From the NCBI GenBank assembly GCA_011048485.1, contig DSDX01000079.1, positions 1-8,790 on the forward strand: a stretch of 8,790 nt of DNA, given 5' to 3'. The translations under genes and the position numbers were made by a program. Origin of the DNA: Candidatus Aminicenantota bacterium (GTDB lineage: Bacteria; Acidobacteriota; Aminicenantia; Aminicenantales; Saccharicenantaceae). Position 1 is the stretch's first letter; every line of letters begins with the position of its first letter. Shown here piece by piece: positions 1 to 6,793 of the stretch. A model generated the notes under the pieces. That model did not search any database, had not been told where the DNA came from, and was given only the letters and a program-made list of their open reading frames with translations.

Positions 1-2
1 GG

Positions 3-284
3 CTGAGAGGCCAGATGGCCTCGGTCCGGGCCCCTGAGGACGAGGGCTTGGAGGGCGACCTGGAGGAGAGGTTCTTCCGGGCGGGCCGGGCGGCCATCGA
101 CGAGGACGCGGCAGAGGTCATCGTGCTCGGCTGCGCCGGATTGGCCGGCCTGGACAAGCGGCTCGGGGAGCGGCTGGGCGTCCCGGTGCTCGACGGCGTC
201 GCCTGCGCGCTGATCCTGGCCTCTGGGATGGCCCGCTGCGGGGTCGCGACGAGCAAGGCGGGGCGCTATAACCCGGGCGTGTGA
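3..284 (+). CDS. Asp/Glu/hydantoin racemase family protein, C-terminal part (5' end outside window)
   Basis: The frame is open to the left edge, so the ATG at 15 is probably internal and this is only the last 93 or so residues of a protein usually about 220-250 long. The family (Asp/Glu racemase, hydantoin racemase) works without cofactor, using two cysteines on the two lobes of a pseudo-symmetric fold to move a proton at the substrate alpha carbon in the cytoplasm. The second-lobe signature VIVLGCAGLAGL is visible, with the Cys expected to be catalytic, followed by the LGVPVLDGVACAL strand-helix typical of the C-terminal end. The first catalytic Cys lies outside the window. The stop TGA at 282-284 lies only 8 nt before the preferred decarboxylase start, suggesting translational coupling. 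Which substrate it racemises cannot be read; an arylmalonate- or maleate-type activity of the same superfamily is also possible. Confidence 0.75.
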   Translation: MRGQMASVRAPEDEGLEGDLEERFFRAGRAAIDEDAAEVIVLGCAGLAGLDKRLGERLGVPVLDGVACALILASGMARCGVATSKAGRYNPGV

Positions 285-292
285 GGCGGCCC

Positions 293-1648
293 ATGAATAA
301 GAAGATCTACTCCGGAGCGACGCCCGAGGCCGTCCGCCGCGACCTCGCGCCGCTCGTCGACTTCGGCGAGCAAGGGACGCCGCTCGCGGAGGTCGGACGG
401 CTCATCGACGAGCGCCTCGCGCCGCACCTCGCGGACTACGGGCTTCCCTCATTCCATTCCTTCTTCAATACGCCGCCCGAGGCCGGGGCCGAGCTGGGCG
501 CGGCCGCCGCCCTGCGCCACAACCAGGGCGTGACCAACTGGCAGGTCTCGCCGGGCGGGGCCGTGCTCGAGGAGATGTGCGGCGAGGCGCTGGTCCGCCT
601 GTTCGGATTCCCGGAGACGGCCGAGGCGACGTTCATGTACTGCGGAACGTACGCCAACCAGCAGGCCCTGTACCTGGCCCTTCACCGCAAGGCCGAGGAT
701 CGCGGGTTCGACCTGGCGGCCAAGGGCTTGCGCGGGTTCGGCAAGCCCGAGCGGCTGGCCGTGGCCGTGTCGGAGCAGGCCCACTTCTCGATCCGCCACG
801 CCGTCCGCATGCTGGGGCTCGGCGAGGACAGCCTCATCCGCATCCCGGTCGACGGGCGCCAGCGGATGAACGTCGAGGCCCTCGGGGAGGTCCTGTCGAA
901 CAAGAGGATCCGGGAGGACGTCTTCGCCGTCGTGGCCACGACCGGGACGACCTCGACGGGAGCCGTCGATCCCGTGGACGCGGTCGTCGACCTGTGCGAG
1001 GGGACGCGAATTTGGGTGCACGCGGACGGCGCGTACGGATTGGCCTACGCTCTGGTGCCGGAGTTCGGGCCTCTTTTCGCGGGCTTCGAGCGGGCCGATT
1101 CGGTCACCTGGGACCCCCACAAACAGCTCGGAGCACCCATCCCCAGCTCGGTCCTGTTCGTCAAGCGGCGGGAGGAATTCCGGCGGATGGCCATCTACGG
1201 GGAGTATTTCAACCGTGAGGGCGATCCCCGCCCCAACCCGGGGCTGAGATCGGCACCGTCGACCCGGCCGATGTCGGCCCTGGCGTTGGTGGCGTCGCTC
1301 AAGCACCAGGGGCTGGCCGGGGTGCGGGAGAGACTGCGGGCGCCGCTCGCAGCCATCTCGGGATTCGCCGAGGCCCTGGCCGGCGCGCCGGACGTCGAGG
1401 TCTGCCACATTCCCGACACGGGGATCCTGTGCCTGCGCCTGGTGCCGGAGGGGGTGGCGGCAGAGCGGCTCGACGCCCTCCAGGTCCGGATCTACGAGCG
1501 GATGCAGGCGAGCTGGGAGCGCTCGGTCGGCATCACCCGGATCAACGGCCGGATCGCCCTGCGCTTTGTGGCCGTCTCCCCCGCCGTTACCACGGCGTCG
1601 CTCCTCGAGTCGGTCGCCGCCGCGAGGGACCTCGCCAAGGGCCATTGA
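293..1648 (+). CDS. PLP-dependent group II amino-acid decarboxylase
   Basis: Cytoplasmic 451-residue enzyme of the group II pyridoxal-phosphate decarboxylases (glutamate, aromatic amino acid and tyrosine decarboxylase family), which remove the alpha-carboxylate of an amino acid. Visible motifs in order: CGTYANQQAL (118-126, phosphate-binding region), EQAHFSIRHA with H164 stacking on the PLP ring, ATTGTTSTGAVDP (215-227), HADGAYG with D245 facing the pyridine nitrogen, and SVTWDPHKQ with the Schiff-base lysine K277. Length is normal for the short bacterial members. The ATG at 293 is preferred because GAGG at 283-286 sits 6 nt upstream; a GTG at 281, overlapping the racemase stop, would add four residues. 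The family normally has HVDAA where this protein has HADGA, and GGTEAN-like where it has CGTYAN, so it is a divergent branch and the substrate is unknown. The racemase just upstream suggests a shared pathway. Confidence 0.88.
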   Translation: MNKKIYSGATPEAVRRDLAPLVDFGEQGTPLAEVGRLIDERLAPHLADYGLPSFHSFFNTPPEAGAELGAAAALRHNQGVTNWQVSPGGAVLEEMCGEALVRLFGFPETAEATFMYCGTYANQQALYLALHRKAEDRGFDLAAKGLRGFGKPERLAVAVSEQAHFSIRHAVRMLGLGEDSLIRIPVDGRQRMNVEALGEVLSNKRIREDVFAVVATTGTTSTGAVDPVDAVVDLCEGTRIWVHADGAYGLAYALVPEFGPLFAGFERADSVTWDPHKQLGAPIPSSVLFVKRREEFRRMAIYGEYFNREGDPRPNPGLRSAPSTRPMSALALVASLKHQGLAGVRERLRAPLAAISGFAEALAGAPDVEVCHIPDTGILCLRLVPEGVAAERLDALQVRIYERMQASWERSVGITRINGRIALRFVAVSPAVTTASLLESVAAARDLAKGH

Positions 1649-1706
1649 TCGGGGCCGGACCTCAGCTTCACGCCTTGCCTGAGATGGCCGGTCGCGGACT
1701 CAGCGA

Positions 1707-1827
1707 CAGCCGGTCCTTTGCCGAATCCCCCGAACATGCAGCGCCATCGGCACGAGCAGGCTTAGCTTCCGCGTTCGGAATGGGAACGGGAGTCGCGAGG
1801 CCTTGGTCGTAGGGATAGGACAGCCTG
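1707..1827 (-). rRNA. rrf: Solitary 5S rRNA gene (possibly degenerate)
   Basis: Read on the minus strand, 1759-1790 gives the most conserved part of bacterial 5S rRNA: CCCGTTCCCATTCCGAAC followed by GCGGAAGCTAAGCC. GCCGATGGC follows at 1743-1751. The ends pair as helix I: CAGGCTGTCC (1818-1827) with GGACCGGCTG (1707-1716), 8 of 10 positions paired. ACGACCAAGGC and GCCTGCTCGT form helix II with one bulge and one mismatch. The span is 121 nt, the normal 5S length. Deviations: the loop A to helix III part is about 10 nt longer than in Bacillus, and the 3' arm (helices IV and V) is shortened, with CATG-TTCG lacking its pairing strand and GCAAAGGA where GAGAGTAGG is usual. No 23S 3' end is present upstream on this strand, so this is a solitary copy, either functional and divergent or a decaying pseudogene. 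It would be a structural part of the 50S subunit. Confidence 0.72.
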
Positions 1828-2076
1828 GCCGCTTAGTTGACGGACTTATTGACGGCTTCGAGATAATCGCGGATTCGATCCCTTGACCGCAAAGACGTCA
1901 ACTTGGGAGGAACGCTCCGCGTTCCCCTCCAACCGGCGTCGGGAAGCCCGATATCCCGGCCGGGGACGCATGTGGGCGGAAAGCTCACTCTAGGGCCGGT
2001 CCAGTGTCAGGGTATCAGGCCACCGGGAAAGCCAAGCCCGGCGACGCTGAAATAATCCCGCAACAAGCCTATGACC
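1828..2076. other. Intergenic region: 5S leader and unexplained sequence
   Basis: No convincing protein gene is seen here. Besides the minus-strand promoter candidate, it holds a near-perfect tandem repeat in the 5S leader (CTTAGTTGACGG at 1832-1843 and CTTATTGACGG at 1845-1855). A hairpin GGAACG / CGTTCC (1909-1914 with 1920-1925) extends by three more pairs past a mismatch. A small CCGGG / CCCGG hairpin lies at 2023-2041, just downstream of the DUF1801 gene on the minus strand. Neither hairpin is followed by a T run, so neither is called a terminator. A + strand TTGACG (1837) to GATAAT (1862) pair also exists, but its 19-nt spacing and the lack of a gene behind it make it weak. Confidence 0.5.
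1873..1901 (-). promoter_or_regulatory. Sigma70-like promoter candidate for the 5S gene
   Basis: On the minus strand TTGACG (1896-1901) is separated by exactly 17 nt from TCGAAT (1873-1878), matching the -35 consensus at 5 of 6 and the -10 consensus at 4 of 6 positions. Transcription would start near 1866, about 40 nt before the 5S 5' end, leaving a short leader to be trimmed. Seen only by eye, so a chance match is possible, but position and orientation fit the rRNA gene. Confidence 0.42.
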
Positions 2077-2463
2077 CTAGGCTCGCTGACGCTTCTCGGC
2101 CGCCCGGGCCCGGTTCTCTTGGACCCGGAACTTCACGATGCGGGCGATCATTCCGTGAGGGATCCGGGTCCCGAGCGGGAACCGCACCGTCCCCTTGGAG
2201 GTTTTGTAGGCCGCGAGCTCCCTCCTGAACTCATCGACGCCGCTCGACGTCGGGAAGAACGAGATGTGCTTCTCGAACGCGGCGAAATAGACCAGGGGGC
2301 CCTCAAACGCATAGGCAGGCATCCCATAGCGGATCTTTTCCTCAGCGTCCGGCGCCGCCTTCAGGATCGTCGCCCGGATCTTCCGCAGGACTTCGCGGAC
2401 GTCCGGCGGGAATCCGGCGATATAGGCGTCGACGCTCTTGGCCGCGGCCGTCCCCTTCTTCAT
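2077..2463 (-). CDS. DUF1801 (YdhG-like) domain protein
   Basis: A 128-residue soluble protein that is almost entirely one DUF1801 domain, the small alpha/beta fold related to YjbR/CyaY; some relatives are proposed iron chaperones, but the biochemical role is not settled. Recognisable features are the N-terminal helices (VDAYIAGFPPDVREVLRKIR, 11-30), the RYGMPAYAF segment (45-53), KHISFFP (65-71) and SKGTVRFP (89-96) followed by the closing helix with IARIVKFRVQENRAR. Length is normal and the tail is basic. It starts 7 nt after the stop of the DUF1579 gene, in the same direction, so it is very likely the second gene of a two-gene operon. The only ribosome-binding hint is a weak TAGG formed by that stop codon. 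No signal peptide or membrane segment is present, so it should be cytoplasmic, unlike its partner. Confidence 0.85.
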   Translation of the reverse strand: MKKGTAAAKSVDAYIAGFPPDVREVLRKIRATILKAAPDAEEKIRYGMPAYAFEGPLVYFAAFEKHISFFPTSSGVDEFRRELAAYKTSKGTVRFPLGTRIPHGMIARIVKFRVQENRARAAEKRQRA

Positions 2464-2470
2464 CGGAAGC

Positions 2471-3052
2471 CTATTTCAGCCGGACGCTGCGGTCGATCAT
2501 GCTTAGGAATTCCTTGCCATCCGGCTGCGTCATGTAGGTCTCGGAGACGTATTCGTCCGGGGAGACGATCTTGATGATCATCCGGACTGGCGTCTCTCCG
2601 CCCAGCGGATCTGCCCAGCTGCCTTTGAACGTGTAGGTTTTCTTGGCTGCATCGTACATCCCTCTCAGGAGATAGAAGCTGGTCGACGAATTGTCGATCC
2701 AGAAGGTCGTATAAGCCTTGGCGATGTTGTCGTATCCCGAGATCTGAAGACCTTCGAATGGCTGGCCCATCATCTCGCCCTTGTAAGTCAGGCGGACATA
2801 CCGGCCGCCCAGGATCACCTCACCCTCATTGGTGTTGACCGATTCGGTCGGCGGGGCGCCGGGCATCGCCCACATCTTGGCTTCGACCTTCCAGCGGCCG
2901 GCGAAGTACTCGAGGGCCTTGTGTTCGGCCGTGACCGCCGCGGCCTTCGTATAGGCCTCCATGGCTTTGGCCTGGTCCTGTTCGGGCATCTGGGCCGAGC
3001 CCAGCGCAGCGGACAGGATGCCAAACGTGAGTGTGATCGCGATTTTTTTCAT
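2471..3052 (-). CDS. Exported DUF1579 family protein
   Basis: A 193-residue protein with a clear Sec signal peptide: MKK, a hydrophobic stretch IAITLTFGILSAAL, then a signal peptidase I site after GSA (about residue 20). The rest matches the DUF1579 family, a lipocalin-like beta-rich domain of unknown function common in exported proteins. Visible are the opening LEYFAGRWKVEAKMW (48-61), GEVILGGRYVRLTYKG (77-92), the QPFEGLQISGYDNIAKAY block (97-114) and the FWIDNSS strand (117-123). The start is well supported by AAAGGAG 7 nt upstream on the minus strand. It is the first gene of a probable operon with the DUF1801 gene and lies downstream of an AT-rich promoter region. A ligand-binding periplasmic role is plausible from the fold but is not shown. 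Confidence 0.87.
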   Translation of the reverse strand: MKKIAITLTFGILSAALGSAQMPEQDQAKAMEAYTKAAAVTAEHKALEYFAGRWKVEAKMWAMPGAPPTESVNTNEGEVILGGRYVRLTYKGEMMGQPFEGLQISGYDNIAKAYTTFWIDNSSTSFYLLRGMYDAAKKTYTFKGSWADPLGGETPVRMIIKIVSPDEYVSETYMTQPDGKEFLSMIDRSVRLK

Positions 3053-3072
3053 CGGCGGACTCCTTTCCTTCC

Positions 3073-3101
3073 ACTCTAAACCATAATTCCTATTAAATCA
3101 A
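3073..3101 (-). promoter_or_regulatory. Promoter candidate of the DUF1579-DUF1801 operon
   Basis: This is the most AT-rich patch in the minus-strand block. TTGATT (3096-3101) lies 17 nt from TAGAGT (3073-3078), each 4 of 6 to the sigma70 consensus. The implied start near 3066 leaves a very short leader before AAAGGAG, so the exact -10 is uncertain. Confidence 0.35.
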
Positions 3102-3108
3102 TAGGGAT
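3086..3108. promoter_or_regulatory. Inverted repeat overlapping the promoter, operator candidate
   Basis: ATTCCTATT and AATAGGGAT flank the 5-nt spacer aaatc and pair over 9 positions with one G-T. The symmetrical site covers the -35 candidate of the DUF1579 gene. It has no T run after it in either direction, so an operator is more likely than a terminator of the upstream permease. Confidence 0.4.
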
Positions 3109-3242
3109 TTGGATGATCAGGCCCCGCGGGCCCAGCGCGAACCGCCCTTGGCGCTGCTTGTCATTGTCCTAAGCGGCCAGGGCTCCGACCCAGTAGAGGG
3201 CCAGGTTGAAACGGCGGCCCCGGTTGTCGGTCTGTCCGACCT

Positions 3243-5648
3243 TTATTCGTATCTGATGGAGTCGGCGGGATTGGCGGCGGCGGCGCGGCAGGTCTGGGCG
3301 CCGATCGTGACCGCGGCGACGAAGAAAGCGGCCAGGGTGGCGCCGAGGAACATCGGGACCGTCAGGTCGATCCGGTAAGCGAAGCTCTCAAGCCAGGACC
3401 GCATCGCGAAGTAGCCGACGGGCCAGGCGATGACGTTGGCGACGACCACCCACTTCATGAACTCGCGGGAAAGCAGGACGACAACCCCCGAAGAAGAGGC
3501 GCCGAGGACCTTGCGGATGCCGATCTCTTTCGTCTTCTGCTCGGCCGTGAACGAGGCCAGGCCGAGCAGGCCCAGGCAGGCGATGAGGACGGCCAACCCG
3601 GCGAAGGCGCTGAACATCGTCCCCAGGCGTCTCTCGACGCGGTAGGCCCGGTCGAAGATCTCGTCGAAGAAGGCGTATTCGAAGGGGTATTCCGGCGCGA
3701 ACTTCTCCCAGGTCCGGCGGACGAAGGCCAGGGCGGCGGGAATGTCGCCGCCGCGGAGCTTGATCGAGACGCGGTTCGATCGGGCCGGGTCCAGGAAGAT
3801 GAAGAGGGGCATGATGGACAGGTGCAGGGAGTGCATGTGGAAGTCCTGGAGCACTCCGACGATCCTCCCCGTCGCTTTGCCCTCGCGCGTGAGGCCGAAT
3901 TCGCGGCCGATGGGATCGTCCCAGCCGAGGGCCTTCTGGGCGGATTCGTTGAGGAGGAACGCCCCGCCGGCGTCGGAGGGATAGTCCCGCGAAAAGCTCC
4001 GTCCGCGCGCGAGTTCGAGGCCGTAGAGCTCGGGGAGATCGTAGTCGGCGTCGATTCGGTAGATCGGGATCTCAAGGTCTTCCGGCCGCCCCGGCCACTG
4101 GGCGTGCGTGCTCGACGTCACGTTGTTCGGAAGGCAGGAGGAGGCGGCGACTCCAACGACGGCGGGGTGCGACCGAAGCTCGTTCTGAAAGGCCCCGAGG
4201 GCCGTCCGGACGCCCCCCCGAGGGGTCAGCACGAGGATCTGGTCCCGGTCGTAGCCCATGTCGGTGTTCCGGATGAAGGCGAGCTGGCCGCTGACCACGA
4301 TTGTGCAGATGATGAGGGCGATCGAGGCGGCGAACTGGAAGACGATGAGGCCGTTGCGCAGGCCTCGCCCCCTAGCCCGCGAAGCCCCGGTCCCTTTGAG
4401 GGCCGCGACGGGCCGGAAGCCCGAGACGAACAGGGCCGGGTAGCTCCCCGCGATCGCTCCGACGACCGCGGCGAGAAGGACCAGCCCGGGCACGAGGGCG
4501 GCGTCGCGGAACGGATCGAAGGCGATGTCGCGCTCGACGAACCTCCGGAAGGCCGGCAGGGCGGCCAGGACGAAGCCGACGGCCAGCATCAAGGCCAGGA
4601 AGGTCAGGACCATGGCGTCGCCGAGGAACTGGCGGACGAGCTGCCCTTTCCCCGCCCCGACGACCTTGCGCAGGCCGACCTCCTTGGTCCTCTTGAGGGA
4701 GCGGGCTGTGGCCAGGTTCATGTAGTTGACGCAGGCGATGACCAGGACGAGGACCGCGATCGAGGCGAAGAGATTGACGAAGCGGGCGTCTCCGATCAGG
4801 CCGAAGTCGAAGTTGGCCCGGGAATGGAGATGGATGCGGGTCAGGGCCTGGAGGAAGTAGCGGGAGTGCCGGCCTTCATGCCTCCAACCGCGCTCGGCCT
4901 CGTACTTGGCGATGAAAGGCACGAGCTTGATCTCCAGGTCCCGCGGGTCGGCGCCGTCCTCGAGAAGGACATAGGTGTAGTAAGAGTTGCTGCCCCAACG
5001 GGTCAGGTCGGTCTGCTGGATCTTGCCTATCGTCTCGAAGGGGGCCACGACGTTCATGACGAAGTGGGAGTTCATTGGGAGATCGCGAAAGACGCCGGCG
5101 ACCTTGAACTCGGAGTCCATCTCGTAGGCCTGGAGGGCGAGCGTCCGGCCGACCGGGTCGTCGCCGCCGAAGAAGCGGGCCGCCGCGCTCTCGGACAGCA
5201 GGACCGAGAAGGGGTCCGTCAGGGCGGAGCCCCCTTCGCCGCGGACGATCGGGAAAGAGAAGATCTCGAAGGTCTGGGGGTCGGTCCAGTGGATCTCGCG
5301 TTCCATGAAGCTCTTGTCGCCGACGCGGACGAGGACGTTCCCCCAATTGTCGATCCGCGTCGCCGCGAGGACCTCGGGGAAGTCCTGGGCCATCGCCGCG
5401 GCCAGCGGTCCGGGCGTGACGGCGAAGACGTTGGAACCAAGATAGACATTGCCGGGCTGTTCTTGGACGACCCGGTAGATGTTCCGGGCGTTGGCGTGAT
5501 AGTGGTCGTAGCTCGTCTCGGTCCGGACGAAGAGCATGATAAGGATGAAGACGGCCATGCCCACGGCCAACCCGAGGATGTTGAGGGCCGAGTAGGCCTT
5601 GCTCCGCTTGATGTTCCGCCAGGCGACGGTCAGATAGTTCTTGAACAT
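3243..5648 (-). CDS. ABC transporter permease, two-module MacB/FtsX type
   Basis: An 801-residue inner-membrane protein built of two repeats, each a membrane anchor, a MacB-like periplasmic core domain and an FtsX domain. Predicted membrane segments are at about 21-43, 290-312, 344-366, 385-407, 432-456, 677-700, 731-753 and 766-786, giving the 4+4 pattern of these permeases; the periplasmic domains are about 44-289 and 457-676. Both cytoplasmic coupling motifs are present, TKEVGLRKVVGA (321-332) and TKEIGIRKVLGA (706-717), and the protein ends in the usual NPADSIRYE. Such proteins work with a MacB-type ATPase, often in export or lipoprotein/peptide extrusion and stress response; the substrate here is unknown. 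The start at 5648 (MFKNYLTVAWRNIKR) has GGAG 6 nt upstream and is the family's normal beginning; the frame stays open to 5780 but those extra residues are not family-like. No ATPase gene is visible in the window. Confidence 0.93.
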   Translation of the reverse strand: MFKNYLTVAWRNIKRSKAYSALNILGLAVGMAVFILIMLFVRTETSYDHYHANARNIYRVVQEQPGNVYLGSNVFAVTPGPLAAAMAQDFPEVLAATRIDNWGNVLVRVGDKSFMEREIHWTDPQTFEIFSFPIVRGEGGSALTDPFSVLLSESAAARFFGGDDPVGRTLALQAYEMDSEFKVAGVFRDLPMNSHFVMNVVAPFETIGKIQQTDLTRWGSNSYYTYVLLEDGADPRDLEIKLVPFIAKYEAERGWRHEGRHSRYFLQALTRIHLHSRANFDFGLIGDARFVNLFASIAVLVLVIACVNYMNLATARSLKRTKEVGLRKVVGAGKGQLVRQFLGDAMVLTFLALMLAVGFVLAALPAFRRFVERDIAFDPFRDAALVPGLVLLAAVVGAIAGSYPALFVSGFRPVAALKGTGASRARGRGLRNGLIVFQFAASIALIICTIVVSGQLAFIRNTDMGYDRDQILVLTPRGGVRTALGAFQNELRSHPAVVGVAASSCLPNNVTSSTHAQWPGRPEDLEIPIYRIDADYDLPELYGLELARGRSFSRDYPSDAGGAFLLNESAQKALGWDDPIGREFGLTREGKATGRIVGVLQDFHMHSLHLSIMPLFIFLDPARSNRVSIKLRGGDIPAALAFVRRTWEKFAPEYPFEYAFFDEIFDRAYRVERRLGTMFSAFAGLAVLIACLGLLGLASFTAEQKTKEIGIRKVLGASSSGVVVLLSREFMKWVVVANVIAWPVGYFAMRSWLESFAYRIDLTVPMFLGATLAAFFVAAVTIGAQTCRAAAANPADSIRYE

Positions 5649-5731
5649 GGGATTCTCCGCACCATAAGACTCGAGAACGGGCCGTTTGGTTGTCGCATGA
5701 CAGGAGACCTCTTTAGCGATAAAGTTAAGGT
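5649..5731. promoter_or_regulatory. Divergent promoter region between permease and lipoprotein
   Basis: Eighty-three bases separate two divergent starts, so regulatory signals for both should lie here unless they sit inside the genes. I see no strong -35/-10 pair on either strand. A small inverted repeat CTTTA-gcga-TAAAG (5711-5724) sits just before the lipoprotein start. The GGAG for the permease lies at its left edge. Confidence 0.4.
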
Positions 5732-6793
5732 ATGACCGAAGCAGCCATGAGACATCATCTTGGATACCCTTTGGTCCCAAAGCTCATCGCCGGCTTCCTG
5801 GCGGTGGCCTGCCTGGGAGGGGTCTCCGCCTGCGGGCGGGCACCGAGTTCCGCCGAGGAGCCTCTCGTCGTCACGACCTTCGTCGAGTTCCCGGACGAGT
5901 TCCTCCGGCTCGAGGTCATGGTGGACAGCCTTCGGACTTTCGGGGGACGGCTCAAGAACGCACCCGTTTGGGCCTACGTGGCCGAGGAGCTTCTCGGCTC
6001 CCCGTCCGGGTCGTTGGATACGGCTAAAAGACTGGGAGCCGAGGTCCGGAGCATTTACGCTCCTGAAAACGTGACCTGGTTTCCCCTTGTCCGCAAGGTC
6101 TTCGCCGCGGCCCACGCCGAGGCCCAGGCCTCGGGCCGGGCCTCGGTCCTCGCCCGGCTCGATCCCGACACGATCTTCATTGACGAGCCGGCCGAATACC
6201 TCCTCCCTGAAGGCAAGAGCTTGGGCTGGAGGCCGGTGTTCCACCGGAACATCGGCTCTCTCTTCGACGAACCGCTCGACGCCTACTGGAGCCGGGCCTA
6301 CGAGGTCATGGGGATCCGCGACGAGGCCGTCTTTCCCATGATCACGCCCGCGGACGGGCACAGGATCCGGCCCTATTTCCAGGCGGGGTGCGTCGTCGTC
6401 AGGCCCGAGCGGGGCCTTTTGAAGAAATGGGAAGAGACTCTTGTCCGTCTCGCCGCGGACCCCCTCATCCGGGACCTCTGCGGGAAGGACCAGAGAAAGC
6501 GGACTTTCACCTTCCAAGCGGCCCTGACGGGGGCGGTCCTCAACCACCTCGAGCGGGGCGAGATGACGGCCCTCTCCGACCGGATCAACTACCCGCTCTT
6601 CTTCCGGGAGATGTTCGGCGGCGGGAAGGACTTCCACGACATGACCAGCGTCGCAACGGTCCGCTACGAATATTTTTTCCAGAACGCGCCGCCGGACTGG
6701 GATAAGACCATCCGGGGGCCCGCCGATCGGATCGCTTGGATCAAGGACCGGTTCGGATCGGAGGGCCAGGATCCCGATCACCTCGGCCGGTGA
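5732..6793 (+). CDS. Predicted lipoprotein with a glycosyltransferase (GT-A)-like domain
   Basis: A 353-residue protein. The N-terminus has basic residues, a hydrophobic stretch LIAGFLAVACLGG and the lipobox VSAC (C34), followed by a polar linker, so it should be lipid-anchored outside the cytoplasmic membrane. The body resembles nucleotide-diphospho-sugar transferases of the GT-A fold: an opening strand VVTTFVEF (46-53), a helix with a sugar-binding-like order, ARLDPDTIFID (141-151) with a DPD in the place of the metal-binding DxD, and YFQAGCVVVRPERGLLKKWEE (215-235), like the YFNaG segment of family 8-type enzymes. This is pattern recognition, not a proven family match. An in-frame TAA at 5720 makes the ATG at 5732 the earliest start; AAGG is too close to it and 16 nt from the ATG at 5747, so the start is unsettled. 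It faces away from the permease. A retained fold without transferase activity is a real alternative. Confidence 0.68.
   Translation: MTEAAMRHHLGYPLVPKLIAGFLAVACLGGVSACGRAPSSAEEPLVVTTFVEFPDEFLRLEVMVDSLRTFGGRLKNAPVWAYVAEELLGSPSGSLDTAKRLGAEVRSIYAPENVTWFPLVRKVFAAAHAEAQASGRASVLARLDPDTIFIDEPAEYLLPEGKSLGWRPVFHRNIGSLFDEPLDAYWSRAYEVMGIRDEAVFPMITPADGHRIRPYFQAGCVVVRPERGLLKKWEETLVRLAADPLIRDLCGKDQRKRTFTFQAALTGAVLNHLERGEMTALSDRINYPLFFREMFGGGKDFHDMTSVATVRYEYFFQNAPPDWDKTIRGPADRIAWIKDRFGSEGQDPDHLGR

Noticed and set aside
449..1645. 398-codon minus-strand frame opposite the decarboxylase
   Set aside because: It is low-complexity Arg/Gly/Asp/Pro sequence expected from the complement of a high-GC gene, while the + strand shows all decarboxylase motifs.
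1655..1692. CTCAG/CTGAG hairpin between decarboxylase stop and the 5S gene as a bidirectional terminator
   Set aside because: It has a long loop, a weak imperfect stem and no T run on either side.
1855..1890. GGATTCGATCC resembling a tRNA T-arm
   Set aside because: No acceptor stem, anticodon arm or D-arm could be fitted on either strand around it.
2004..2228. Small + strand frame before and over the DUF1801 gene
   Set aside because: It has no ribosome-binding site, is Pro/Gly/Arg-rich and overlaps the end of a supported gene in antisense.
3226..3240. GTCGG-TCTGT-CCGAC hairpin just after the permease stop, terminator candidate
   Set aside because: The stem is only five pairs and no T run follows on the minus strand.
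3169..3245. Minus-strand frame downstream of the permease reading RRFNLALYWVGALAA then stop
   Set aside because: It looks protein-like and could be a remnant, but it is only about 24 codons, has no start, and the upstream part is simply another frame of the permease gene.
3822..5735. 637-codon open frame on the + strand opposite the permease
   Set aside because: The composition is a mirror of GC-rich codons (rich in Asp, Glu, Gly, Val, Arg), it has no recognisable domain and lies entirely antisense to a well-supported membrane protein.
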